Shown here piece by piece: positions 13,301 through 25,300 of a stretch of DNA of 64,000 nt. The position numbers and the translations under genes are program-made. The stretch's first letter is position 1, and the number at the start of each line of letters is the position of its first letter. The stretch lies in NCBI GenBank assembly GCA_947623455.1, contig OX392535.1, positions 42,618,688 through 42,682,687 of the forward strand. Direction: 5' to 3'. This DNA is from Mimachlamys varia (taxonomy: Eukaryota > Mollusca > Bivalvia > Pectinida > Pectinidae). The notes below the pieces were generated by a model, which was not told where the DNA came from, made no database searches, and saw nothing but the letters and a program-made list of their open reading frames with translations.

Positions 13301-16300
13301 CACACAAGAAGGAAAGAAATTCACCAGAACAGAAAAGCAGGCTGTATGCATACGCTTTGTTGGTCATTTGTCTGATGAAGGTGACAGGGTACATATCGTC
13401 CTAGTCATCGAAAAGTCATAGAAAACATATTTTGGTTGTGTAAAATAATCTTTACATAAATCATACTTTCTAATCTGAAGAAAATGTTTACAAATACAGT
13501 TCTTGATTTGTTTTAATATCTCAACATTGTATAAAAGCATGTGAAGTAATTTCTTCAATTTTAATCTGTGAAATTTTAATCTGTAATATTTAATACCAGG
13601 ATTGTTGTATTTTTACTGTCGTTTTTTCTTGTTTTGTAGATTTTTATGTTTTTACTATCATTATGTCTGGCTATGACTATAGCTTGTGGTATATGGGAGA
13701 CAGCTACAGGCCAACATTTCCAGGTTTATCTCCCTTGGGAGTCCTATGTGCCCGGCTCCCCGGACAAGTCGGGAACTATTGCAGAGGGCGCCACCGTTAT
13801 ATCTCTGCTGGTGTTTTTCTCATACATCATCATCTTCAACACTGTGGTGCCCATCTCTTTATATGTCAGGTGAGTAGACCGCCCTTGTACCTGTCTGGTA
13901 AGTCTCCCGAGGGCTGTTCCAGAAGTAATCAGGTGAGTAGACCGCCCTTGTACCTGTCTGGTAAGTCTCTCGAGGGCTGTTCCAGAAGTAATCAGGTGAG
14001 TAGACCGCCCTTGTACCTGTCTGGTAAGTCTCCCGAGGGCTGTTCCAGAAGTAATCAGGTGAGTAGACCGCCCTTGTACCTGTCTGGTAAGTCTCTCGAG
14101 GCCTGTTCCAGAAGTAATCAGGTGAGTAGACCGCCCTTGTACCTGTCTGGTAAGTCTCTCGAGGCCTGTTCCAGAAGTAATCAGGTGAGTAGACCGCCCT
14201 TGTACCTGTCTGGTAAGTCTCCCGAGGGCTGTTCCAGAAGTAATCAGGTGTTTGGGGGGGGGGGGGACTTTTTCCGAGACCATTTGATATAAGAAATGAT
14301 AGGCAGATCTGGGCCCAGTTGTTCAAGAGGTAATCAGCTTAATCATTGATTAATCAAATTTTAATTCTCTTGTAATTTGAAAATGAAACCATTGAATTAG
14401 TTACAATTTTCCTGGTATCAAATATCTGGTAATGTCAATTTACACGCAAAATTATGGGATTGTACCATGAATATTGACAGAATCATTTAAGTTTGTTATC
14501 CTTGTATAAATCCTTTTAATGCACTCCTGTGTTTGGACCACATTAATGACTCGGCTAACCCAGTTTTGATATGAAGGGAGTAGTTTAACATGCCTGGATA
14601 TATATTTAAATTCTATAGATTTGGAAAATGGTCATTAAGGCGGTAGCAGAGAAAAGCTAAATATTTTCATAGCTATATGGTTTATTTATATTTAGCTGAA
14701 TTAGGACCCCCTAAAACTATGTCAGATTAGATGACAGTTCTTTGTTAGACCTTGTTTAACTGTAAAAGATAAAGCCTAGCTATCATGTTATATGGTAGAG
14801 TTTGAAAAATGGCAGTAACTGTGTTAGATAATACAGTGTAAATTGGGAAAATTTGAGCATGTTGATTTCTTTAATATGTCCAGTAGCTTAACCAACTCAC
14901 TCCTGAAATTTTGTAATGAACTATTCCAACATTTGATTTGAAAGAGTCCAAATATGTTGACAGGGGTAAATAAGTTAAATGACTCATATTTGGCCTGTAG
15001 GTACCACAGCTAGTGTAGACATACAGCAGGAACATCTTCAATAGCTGTTGATGGGATTATTGTACTTTATAAACAAAACCAGTCAATGTTTGTATCAATG
15101 TTTTAATCCTTGTTTCACTTTGTTCACTTCGATCAGCGTGGAGATATTCCGCCTGGCCAATAGTTTCTGGATTAACTGGGATAGCAAGATGTACTATAAG
15201 AAGGTGGACACGCCTGCCAAGGCGAGAACCACCACCCTTAACGAGGAACTGGGACAGATTGAATACATCTTCTCCGATAAAACGGGCACCCTAACTCAGG
15301 TGAGGCTAAATCTCGTTCCATGTGGAATAGTTATATTTAGATAGGACAGGGGATGGAAAAGTCTAGAGAATTCCCAGGACAGGGGATGGAAAAGTCTAGA
15401 GAATTCCCAGGACAGGGGATGGACAAGTCTAGAGAATTCCCAGTGACTTCAGGCAGGAAGTTCCTAATAAACAAAATGATTCTGGAAGAAAATGGTTCAA
15501 GTTGTCGAAATCTGGGGTCAAAGTTATACCCCTGCATGTGAAGTTGTAAGGGGTCAAAATTCCGATGTAGCCCAACAAAATTGGGTTATACTTATATTGG
15601 CAGGTATGTCATATAGAAGACATACTCTAGTAGTGGTGGTTCTAGATGGGGATGTCCTGCGGCAGTCATGATGGCTGTGTTATTGTCAACTATTTCTATT
15701 CCAAATATTTTCTCAGAATCCAGCTGAAAAAAAATCTTTTAAAATTGACATAGTCATAGACTGTGAAATGTACATGTGTAAAAGGAGTTTAAACAGTTGA
15801 GGTGGCCGAATGGTTAAGGTGTTCCGACATTCTACCACTAGCCCTCCACCTCTGGGTTGTGATTTCGAATCCCACGTGGGGCAGTTGCCAGGAACTGACC
15901 GTGGTTTTTCTCTGGGTGCTCCAGCTTTCCTCCACCTCCAAAACCAGGCACGTCCTTAAATGACCCTGGCTGTTAATAGGAGGTTAAACAAAATAAACCA
16001 AACAAAATAAAATTTTAACAGTTTCTTAGGTCAAGGTCACCACTTCTAAATATAGAATAAGGAAGAGTTTATGGGATGTGTATTATCCCCAAATCAAAAA
16101 TGCGAAAAAAATTTTGATAAGAAATTTTATAAACTATGGAGATGTAAAAATTTAACAGGAAATTTTATAAGCTATGAAGATGTAAAAGTTTAACAGGTAA
16201 TTAAAAGTATTTATTCGAACTAAATTAGACATGGCTGAATAGTACGGCACACAGAAACAGGGCTGTTACACACCTACCAGTGTTGACACAAGTCTACCAA

Positions 16301-19300
16301 TGTAATTACTGCCTATTGCTATATTATTAAATTACCTGCACCCCTCACACATGTTCCATTACACTGTCATCAGTTAATTCTTTGTATGTTTATGAGGCTG
16401 CTATGACTTGATTGGCTGATTGCTTTCAGCACAATAATCATTAATCTTTTGAAGGAATGATCTGATTTTGATGAGACTTGTTAAGCATTATTTAATCAGA
16501 CTTTATTTCTATTTGTTTACAGAATATAATGACGTTCAATAAGTGTTCCATAAACGGGAAGTCATATGGGGATGCTTACGATGAGTTCGGGAATGCTGTC
16601 GAAGTGACCGAGGTATTAATATTGAAAGTTCCCTAACCAATAGAAAGCCAATAAACATGGTTCACACAGACTTGAATTTAGAGTTGGGGTTGAAAAAGTC
16701 CTTGAAAACGATTTTTGGCCTTGAAACTCCTTAAATTTAGCTACAGGGCCTTGAAAAGTACTTGAATATTACAAATTCCACAATTGTTGAATGTTTATTT
16801 TGTCTCAATTTAATAAAAAAAATTCGTATATTTTCGCCAACGCACTGGTATGTTGCTGTACAAGTAGTGTTCCGCCTGTTCCCTCCCGGGCTTTAGTTGT
16901 CACAATGGGTGAAGGGAGATAATTCAGATTGCGCAGGCATGATGGGCAGTGTGTAATGCACTTCCGTTTGCTAAAGTCGTGTCTCATAGCCAACTGTCAT
17001 GCCAAGTAATCGTTGTGTAATGTGTATACAACAAGTGGAAGGGGACATAGTATAATGTAGAAGGCCTTTATCAACAAATGACTGCCGGTACAACTTCTAG
17101 AGGACTAGAGCTAAAGATGGGCCTAGATCGTCAGATGAGCAGATGTAGTCATTAAAAATATTGTGATACAGAAAAAGATAAAAAAAAAAATAATGAATAA
17201 GCAGTAATAATGCAATGTCAGAAATAACCCACATTAATTAAGAGTATACATGTATCTATGTTGAAATTTTGTATACATTTTCTTAATATTTCTGCAAAAG
17301 TCTGCCTTGAAAAGGGAAAAAAGGGCCTGGAAAAGTTCTTGAAAAGTCTTTAAATTTTGTCTGAAAAAGTTTGTGTGAACCATGAATTAAACAACCGGTG
17401 TGATTGTAATAATATTACAGAGATGTAGAGAGTTAGTTGAGTGTTACCCCAGGATATCGAGGATAACTGTTTTGTTAATTGACTCAAAACTTTGTATAGA
17501 TATGTAGTGGGCAGGGTTATCCATAAAACCCACGCACCAAATTAAATTGTTAATTAAATCATTAGTGGATGTATCAGAGATCATTACAAAAACTTAAGTT
17601 ACTTTCTGTAGAGATCTTTTCTAAACAGATTTTATTTTATCTAAAACTTTTGTTTTCAGCATACTCCAAAAGTAGATTTTTCCGACAATCCGTACTACGA
17701 ATCAAGTTTTGAATTCTACGACTCTCAGCTTTTGACAGCTATTCGTGATGGAAACCCCACTGCTAATAGGTTTTTTCACATCCTCGCGCTTTGCCATACT
17801 GTTATGCCAGAGATGAACGATGGTGAGTATGATGACAAATTAAACATTTAGCATTTTGTTAAAACAAGAAGATTACATGAAAATTGTTAGTCTTTCAGAG
17901 TAACTACCAATTTGATTAAAATACAGATCCTTGTTTCTACTCCATGACTTCAGAATCTGACAACATAATATATGATGTTTCTTTTTGTATTAACCAATCA
18001 AATTACCGCTTCCAAAATCTTGAATATGTCACAACAAGCTGTGACATATTGTGACAAAATGACTGGCTGCAGATGACAGTGTCAACTGTCATCAATTAGA
18101 AAATTCTACAAGAGTGTGAAGTGATGAGGTGACAACAAAGGTCACGAGAACATGACCTCTCATGCGATGTTGTCAGATCCTGATATTACGGAGTAAGAAT
18201 AATAAGGATCTACACTTTAATCAGATAAGAGAAACTACCTAAGGGTCCTGGGACTAAAGGTTTACACCAAGTGTAGTTTGCACCCTGTTGTTCCCTCCGA
18301 CTTTTTATCATTCCTACTTTAACTTGTCACCCACTATAATTGCTTAATTTTGAATGTTGAATGCGGGTATGTGTATAAAGAAAATCTGGAATATTTGACT
18401 GTGATTTAGGGGTATACAGTGATGCCCTTGTCCCTCCCGTCCAGTCCCGATTAAATGTTAACACTTAACACTTTCAATTCTTTTACATATTTTTGACCTC
18501 AGACATAATGCCATTTTAGGGTTCAAAGGTTAAGGCCAAGGTCATGGTTGCTAATATGAAGAACATTCAAAGTGGTATAGAGGGCATACATGTCTAACTG
18601 TTATTTCTTTCTTAGTTTTTCTTTTATCTCCTTTAAGATATAAGTCGGAACCTTTTTTATGTTAAAGCTCCTTCTCAAGGTGGTAAAAAATCAGCCATTA
18701 ATTATTGATTTTGACCAATCATAACAAAAGTATTATAGGACAGTTTGTTGCATGATATTTTGGAATATTTTTGAATATTTCTGATTAAGTGTGATAGATA
18801 ATCGAAAAAAATGTTACAGTGAAATATGATAATCTTGTTTCAACCAACCTGGTACATATATCAATTATCTCACCTGTTTGCTCGTTAACAGGTGTGCTTG
18901 AGTATCAGGCCCAGTCACCTGACGAGGGAGCTTTGGTCGGTGCTGCCAGGAACTTTGGCTTCGTCTTCAAGGTACGTATCGACTTCAGGTGTCTGACATC
19001 CTGCTACCACTAGCCCCCCATCAGTAGGTTGTGGTGACCAAGTGTTTAAGGTTTCTGACATCCTGCTACCACTAGCCCTCCATCAGTAGGTTGTGGTGAC
19101 CAAGTGTTTAAGGTTTCTGACATCCTGCTACCACTAGCCCTCCACCAGTAGGTTGTGGTGACCAAGTGTTTAAGGTTTCTGACATCCTGCTACATCTAGC
19201 CCTCCTACTCTGGGTCGTGGTTTTGAGACTTGCATGGGGCATTTGCCAGGTCCTGCCATTGCTTGCTGGTTTTTCTAGGGGAATCGAACTCCAACTTTCC

Positions 19301-22300
19301 ACCCCCACTAAAACCTGGTTTGTCCTTAATTGGCCATATAGCTGTTGATGGGACATAAAACATAACCAAATTATCACAAGATTTGGGAAAAAATGCATAT
19401 TCTGTTGTCTTCTTGTCACAGCAATGTTTGGTTGATGTTTTTGGTTGGAACTTGTTCACAATGAACAACAAAATTTAATACATGTCTTTTTTACTGATCA
19501 TTATGTTAAATGTTAAATTGTTTTCAGTCTCGAACACCGCAAACCATTACCATCGAAGTCATGGGCAAACAGGAAGTGTATGAACTGTTGTGTATCCTGG
19601 ACTTCAACAATGTCCGGAAGAGGATGTCGGTAAGTATATGTGTGTGTAATGACCACAGAATTATAGAACTCCTGTAAATTTGTTCTCAATTTAAAATAAA
19701 CTTATGAGGTCTTTAATGACTATGGTTTTCGGTTGATATAAACTATACTAAATTGTAGCCAGAACAAGATTATGAAGGTTTGAACTGCAGATTATGTAGC
19801 GTTATGTTTGTTGCGACACTTAATGACTAGTATTGGACAGTATTTCTGTTAGCTTTGTTTGTTATTCCTTCATACATGTTTTTACAATAAAATTATCTTA
19901 AATTTTTTTCTCATATTGAATGAGGAGAACCTTTAATAGCCTTTAAGCGGTTTGCAATCTTCATTTAAGAAATAAAGAATTCAAACCAAAAAATTTGTTT
20001 TAGGTGATTGTAAAAAAAGATGGGAAAATCATGCTGCTGTGTAAAGGTGCCGATTCTGTGATCTACGAGAGACTGGACGCTAGCTGTGCCAACGCTAAGG
20101 AGCTTTGCACTCACCACTTAAATGTATGTAAATTATCGTCCCAGCAATAAGCCATGTTCTGATTGTATTGAGTAAGTGCTGTTCGAGAACTGTCCATTTG
20201 GGAGGGGCGGGATAACTTTTTTCAAGGACCTGACCACTAATCAAATATTAAAGGAGATTAAAAATAAGGAACAGCGCTTACCGTACCATATATTATATAG
20301 TCTGAAGATGACTCGTTGATGGTGCGAAAGTACTTAGAATGTGTCGGTGTTATTTTTGACAATTTACATATATATATAAAATTTATTATATATTATATAA
20401 AAAATAATTTAGTTGTCACGATTAGTAGGGGCACTTACCTCTGCAGAAAGGGGAGGGGCTAATAGAGGAAGTGGCACAAATTATGGCGAATAAGGTTTAA
20501 ACCTGGTTATGCACTAAAATGTTAGTGTGCCGAAATAAGTATATTTACATTATATGTGTGACTCTTCCCACAGGAGTTTGCTCAGGACGGACTTCGTACG
20601 TTATGTCTGGCTGAAAAAGTCATCCCTCAGGGTCAGTGGGAGGCTTGGCAGAAGAAACACCATGAAGCCAGGTAAGATAGAGATAAACCCCGATAGGTTT
20701 ACAAACTCTTCTTAACTCTCTGCCTGCGGCTGGCGGAAGTTCGTGCCAGGGCATTTCTTAACATCTACCACAGCCGACAGGAATTCCCGCCGATATCAAA
20801 AGTACTTAAGTTTTTTAAATATAAGCACATTTACATCACTACCCACAATGCCTCAGCCTCTTTTCCGGCAATAACAAAGTGGATTCCATGCTTTCTACAG
20901 CATGGTTCTCAGTTTTACAATCAAAATTTTACCAATATTACAGAGATTTTCGGCAGGGAATGTTAGCGTGCCACATTTTCATCCATTTTACCATTGGTAT
21001 GATACAAACGTTACAGACTTCTGAGAGTGTCTTTAGCTGATAGAATTACCTAAGATGCCATTGATAAAGTCTTGATATGCAAGTTAGAAAAACTGAAAAT
21101 GCATCGTAAATTTGTAGCAAGTTTTTTTTTTAAATTACTGAGTGCCTGGGTCAAGGGAAATAACTCCTTTACACGGCAGGCAGAGGGTAAAATTGTTCAA
21201 AGATACATTTGCGGGTGTAGCCATAGTCAGTAAAAGAAATATTTCAGCTAAATTCCAAGTAGAAAAATATTGATCAAATTATTGTTTATGTTTCCTGTGT
21301 ATACTTTTCAGTACATCATTACAAGATCGAGAGGAAAAAGTGGATGCAGCTTATGAGGAGATCGAGAAAAATCTAATTTTGGTTGGAGCTACTGCCATCG
21401 AAGATAAATTACAAGATGGAGTTCCTGACACTATAGCTAATCTTGCTGAAGCTGGGATCAAAATCTGGGTACTCACGGGGGACAAACAAGGTACTGAGGC
21501 CTTCAAGGGAAATTTATAATCCTAAGGCCTTCAAGGGACATTTATAAACCAGATGCCTTCAAGGGAAATCTATAATCCTGGTGCCTTCCTGGGGAATCTA
21601 TAATCTTCGGGCCTTCAATTAGAATCTGTTATCCTGAGGCCTTCAAGGAGAGTTTGTTATCCTGGGGCTGCCAAGGGGATCCTATAAACCTGAAGCCTTT
21701 AAGTAGAATCTGTAATCCTTGGGCCTTCAATGGGAATCTTTAATTCTTGGGCCTTCAATAGAAGCCTTTAAGTAGAATCTGTAATCTTTGGGCTTTCAAT
21801 GGGAATCTTTAATTCTTGGGCCTTCAATAGAAGCCTTTAAGTAGAATCTGTAATCTTTGGGCCTTCAATGGGAGTCTTTAATTCTTGGGCCTTCAATAGA
21901 AGCCTTTAAGTAGAATCTGTAATCTTTGGGCTTTCAATGGGAATCTTTAATTCTTGGGCCTTCAAGGGATCTCTATAATCCTGAAGCCTTCAAGTAGAAT
22001 CTGTAATCCTTGGGCCTTCAATTGGAATCTTAATAATCCTAGGCCTCCAGAGGGAATCTATAATTGTGGGGCTTTTAAGGCAAATCTGAAATCCCAATGC
22101 CTTCACATGGAAATTATAATCAAGGGCCATCATGGCAAATCTACAATTGTGGAACTTTAAAGGAGAATTATAATCCATAGTCTTTCAAGGGAAATCTATC
22201 GCCCTGAGGTCTTTAATGGGGGTGTTAAACCCTAATGAAGACTGTAACCTTCCATTACCATTTGTTAATGTGCCTTCCATGGAATTTTAAACAGGATTTG

Positions 22301-25300
22301 TATTAATTTCAGAAACTGCTATCAACATTGGGTATTCATGTCGACTGCTGACCGATGAAATGGAAGACATTTTTGTGATAGACGCTGAATCTTTTGAAGA
22401 AGTGCAAAAACAAATGTCTGATGCCTTAGAAGAAGTGAAGAGAATTAATCGTGAGAAGAAAGAAGCCTCACAAAATGACAATGTACAAATTGCAAATGGT
22501 GGGGGCCCCCAATTTTACAATGGAGGGACGAATAGTGCTGTAATGGAAGATGATATATGCAATGAATTTGCTCTTGTTGTCAATGGACACAGCTTAGTAA
22601 GTTACCATGGTATCTGGAATTTGGCAAAATGAAAATATATATATAAATACATTGAACCATTTTCAGGTTATACAAAAAACAATATGTCCGACTTTCAGAT
22701 CAGAAGATCAATATGCCTGACAGTGTTTGATTTTGAGTATGAATGTTTGTTATTGCAAGTTGTTGAGAAGTAGGCCTACAGGATGTTTTTTTCTCAAGTT
22801 TAATGTTCGGAGTGGTTTTTGATACTGTAAATGTACCTAATTTGGTGCAATCAAATTTTAGGGCATTGTCAGTTTTTGGCCCATTTGCACAATGATACAT
22901 TTGCGCATCCCTGGTATTTACTGTATAAGAAGCCTATAAAAACTATATTTAGCGCAATCATGGTTTAACGCAAAACTTTCAATTGTGAAAAGGGCTAAAA
23001 TAAAGTTGTTTATAGTATTTAAACTTCTGACTAGTCGAAGATGCTTTAATTAGAGATGGAATTACTGCACAATGTAAAATTTCATACAGAACCATTCTGT
23101 TTATGTCATAATTGACTACAAAATCATTGATTATGAACTTTAAGTGTGTCGATTTGTCTTTTGAAATGGAATTATAAGGAATAACCACAACTTCTGTGGG
23201 GTGAACATTTTTGCTTGAACCCTGAATTCTTAAAGTATTTTAATAACTCTTTATTATTTGTAAATGAGTTTTTTTAATTTCCTCATCACGTAGATCCAGG
23301 CACTGAAGCCCGAGATGGAGCAGCTCCTACTGGAGTTGGGCTGTTCCTGTAAGGCCGTGATCTGCTGTAGAGTTACGCCACTACAAAAGGCCCTCGTCGT
23401 AGACCTAATCAAGCGTAACAAGAAATCGGTCACCCTTGCCATTGGTGACGGAGCTAATGATGTCAGCATGATCAAGAGTAAGTTTTACGGCAGTCCTTTT
23501 ATTGGGGAGTTCTCGCTCTCTTTTATTGGAGAGTTCTTTTACTGTAGGTGGAAATAATTATTATTATGAATAAAAATATAAATGATATGTAACATTTATA
23601 TAGCGCAATTTATGATTTGTAAAATTACTCTGAATCGCTTCTTACACTACATGTGGATAATAATTTTACTTGACACACAAATAAAGAAAGTCTTACATCA
23701 AACACCACCAATTATTAAGCTCACATGTATTTATATCAAAGTAAATATAAATACATTATATAAATCAACAAATGTTAGTGTTATACATGTCGTCTATGTT
23801 GAGAGTCTAATATCATGTGAAAAGGTAAGTCTTCCAATGTTTCTTGAATTTGGCCAGAGTATTCATTTTTCTGATAGTGGATGGTAAGCTATTCCACATC
23901 GAAATGAGATAGTACCGGGGTATGTGTAGATTTTATATAACTGAACTACTTGGTAGTAATTAAGCAGACGTAAAATAACTCAAAAATGTATGGAATGCAA
24001 TATATATATAAACATCTCATTCCAAATGTTTTAGTTGGTAGCACAAGGTGTCAACATGGTAATACTCTTGAATGGTCCTTGTGTAAAATATATCAAGTAA
24101 AAGTCAGACATCGGCAGTCAAAATATACTCAGACTACTACCAGTATACTGTTAGTACAGTACAGATGAGAGATTTACTGTGTTATTGGCAGTAAAAATAT
24201 ACTCAGACTTCTACCAGTATACTGTTAGTACAGTACAGATGAGAGATTTACTGTGTGACAGTAAAAGTGTATCTACCTGGTTTATCTTATCAATGGTCCT
24301 TATATGTAGTATTTAATCCCAGGCAATATACTGGAGCAGGCTACCTAAAGGTTTTAAATCAAAGTGCTTTGTAACGAACAGTGTGCGGCCTGGCGACAAT
24401 AGTCTGAAGGTATCAAATTTTATGTGAGTCAGCAGTTACCGGTATCGCTGATTTTACCTAACGATACTATTGCAAATCTTTCAAAATGCTTACACTCTAT
24501 CAGAATAACATAATGCAGATCCTGGGAATAGCAGACCTCGTAGTTATATCAAAAAATATTTTGGAATGTGCGTGAAGCGGCAATGGGCAGGAAATTACGG
24601 TTTATGTATGTGTGACTTGTGATATAGAATTCTCAGCTATCATGTTATTTGTGTTTTTGTTTCCAGCAGCTCACATCGGTGTTGGCATCAGCGGGCAAGA
24701 GGGACTCCAGGCCGTCCTTTCTAGCGATTATTCCGTCGCTCAGTTCCGTTACCTCGAGCGCCTGCTCCTTGTCCATGGGCGCTGGTCCTACTTCAGAATG
24801 AGCAAGTTCCTCAGATATTTTTTCTACAAGAATTTCGCTTTCACTTTGTGTCATTTGTGGTTTGCCATCTTCTGTGGTTTTTCTGCACAGGTAAGTGAAC
24901 TTTTGTGAATAATTAGGCCAATATAAAGTAGGTGCATAGGGTATCATAGAAAATAATTAATTTGCTTTATCTCTCCTGGTGTGAAATACCAAGGTGACCT
25001 TATGCCATACTGTGGCATCTGTTGTCAGTCTGTCAACAATTTCCTCAAACGACTTCTTCAAAGTCAAGGAATTTAACTTGAAGCATCCCTAGGGACGTGG
25101 TGGTGATTATAATTGTACAAATGGTGGGACTGACCCTCAGGCCAGAGGCGGGCGCAAAAGAAGGCAATTCAGCTATATTGCAACAAACTTTTTCTCTGGA
25201 TCAGTTGATGCTCTAGAAATCATTCATTCATCAATGGGGATTCAAAGCTATATAAAAGAAGGAGCTGAACACCTCCCCCTCTTGACCTCTTGTCTGAAAG

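Noticed and set aside
13663..14292. 209-codon plus-strand ORF and the long minus-strand ORFs over the 63-bp array.
   Set aside because: They are out of frame with the real TM3-TM4 exon, and 63 bp being a multiple of three keeps all frames open by chance.
15799..15871. Functional tRNA gene.
   Set aside because: A and B boxes are present, but the cloverleaf is degenerate and continues directly into a SINE body and A-rich tail.
20172..20281. ~110-bp foldback with 13-bp inverted ends (GTAAGTGCTGTTC).
   Set aside because: Only 13 bp match, with no second copy and no target duplication; too weak for a mobile-element call.
22287..22481. Minus-strand ORF opposite the [10 protein letters not shown] exon.
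   Set aside because: Antisense shadow of a conserved, correctly spliced exon.
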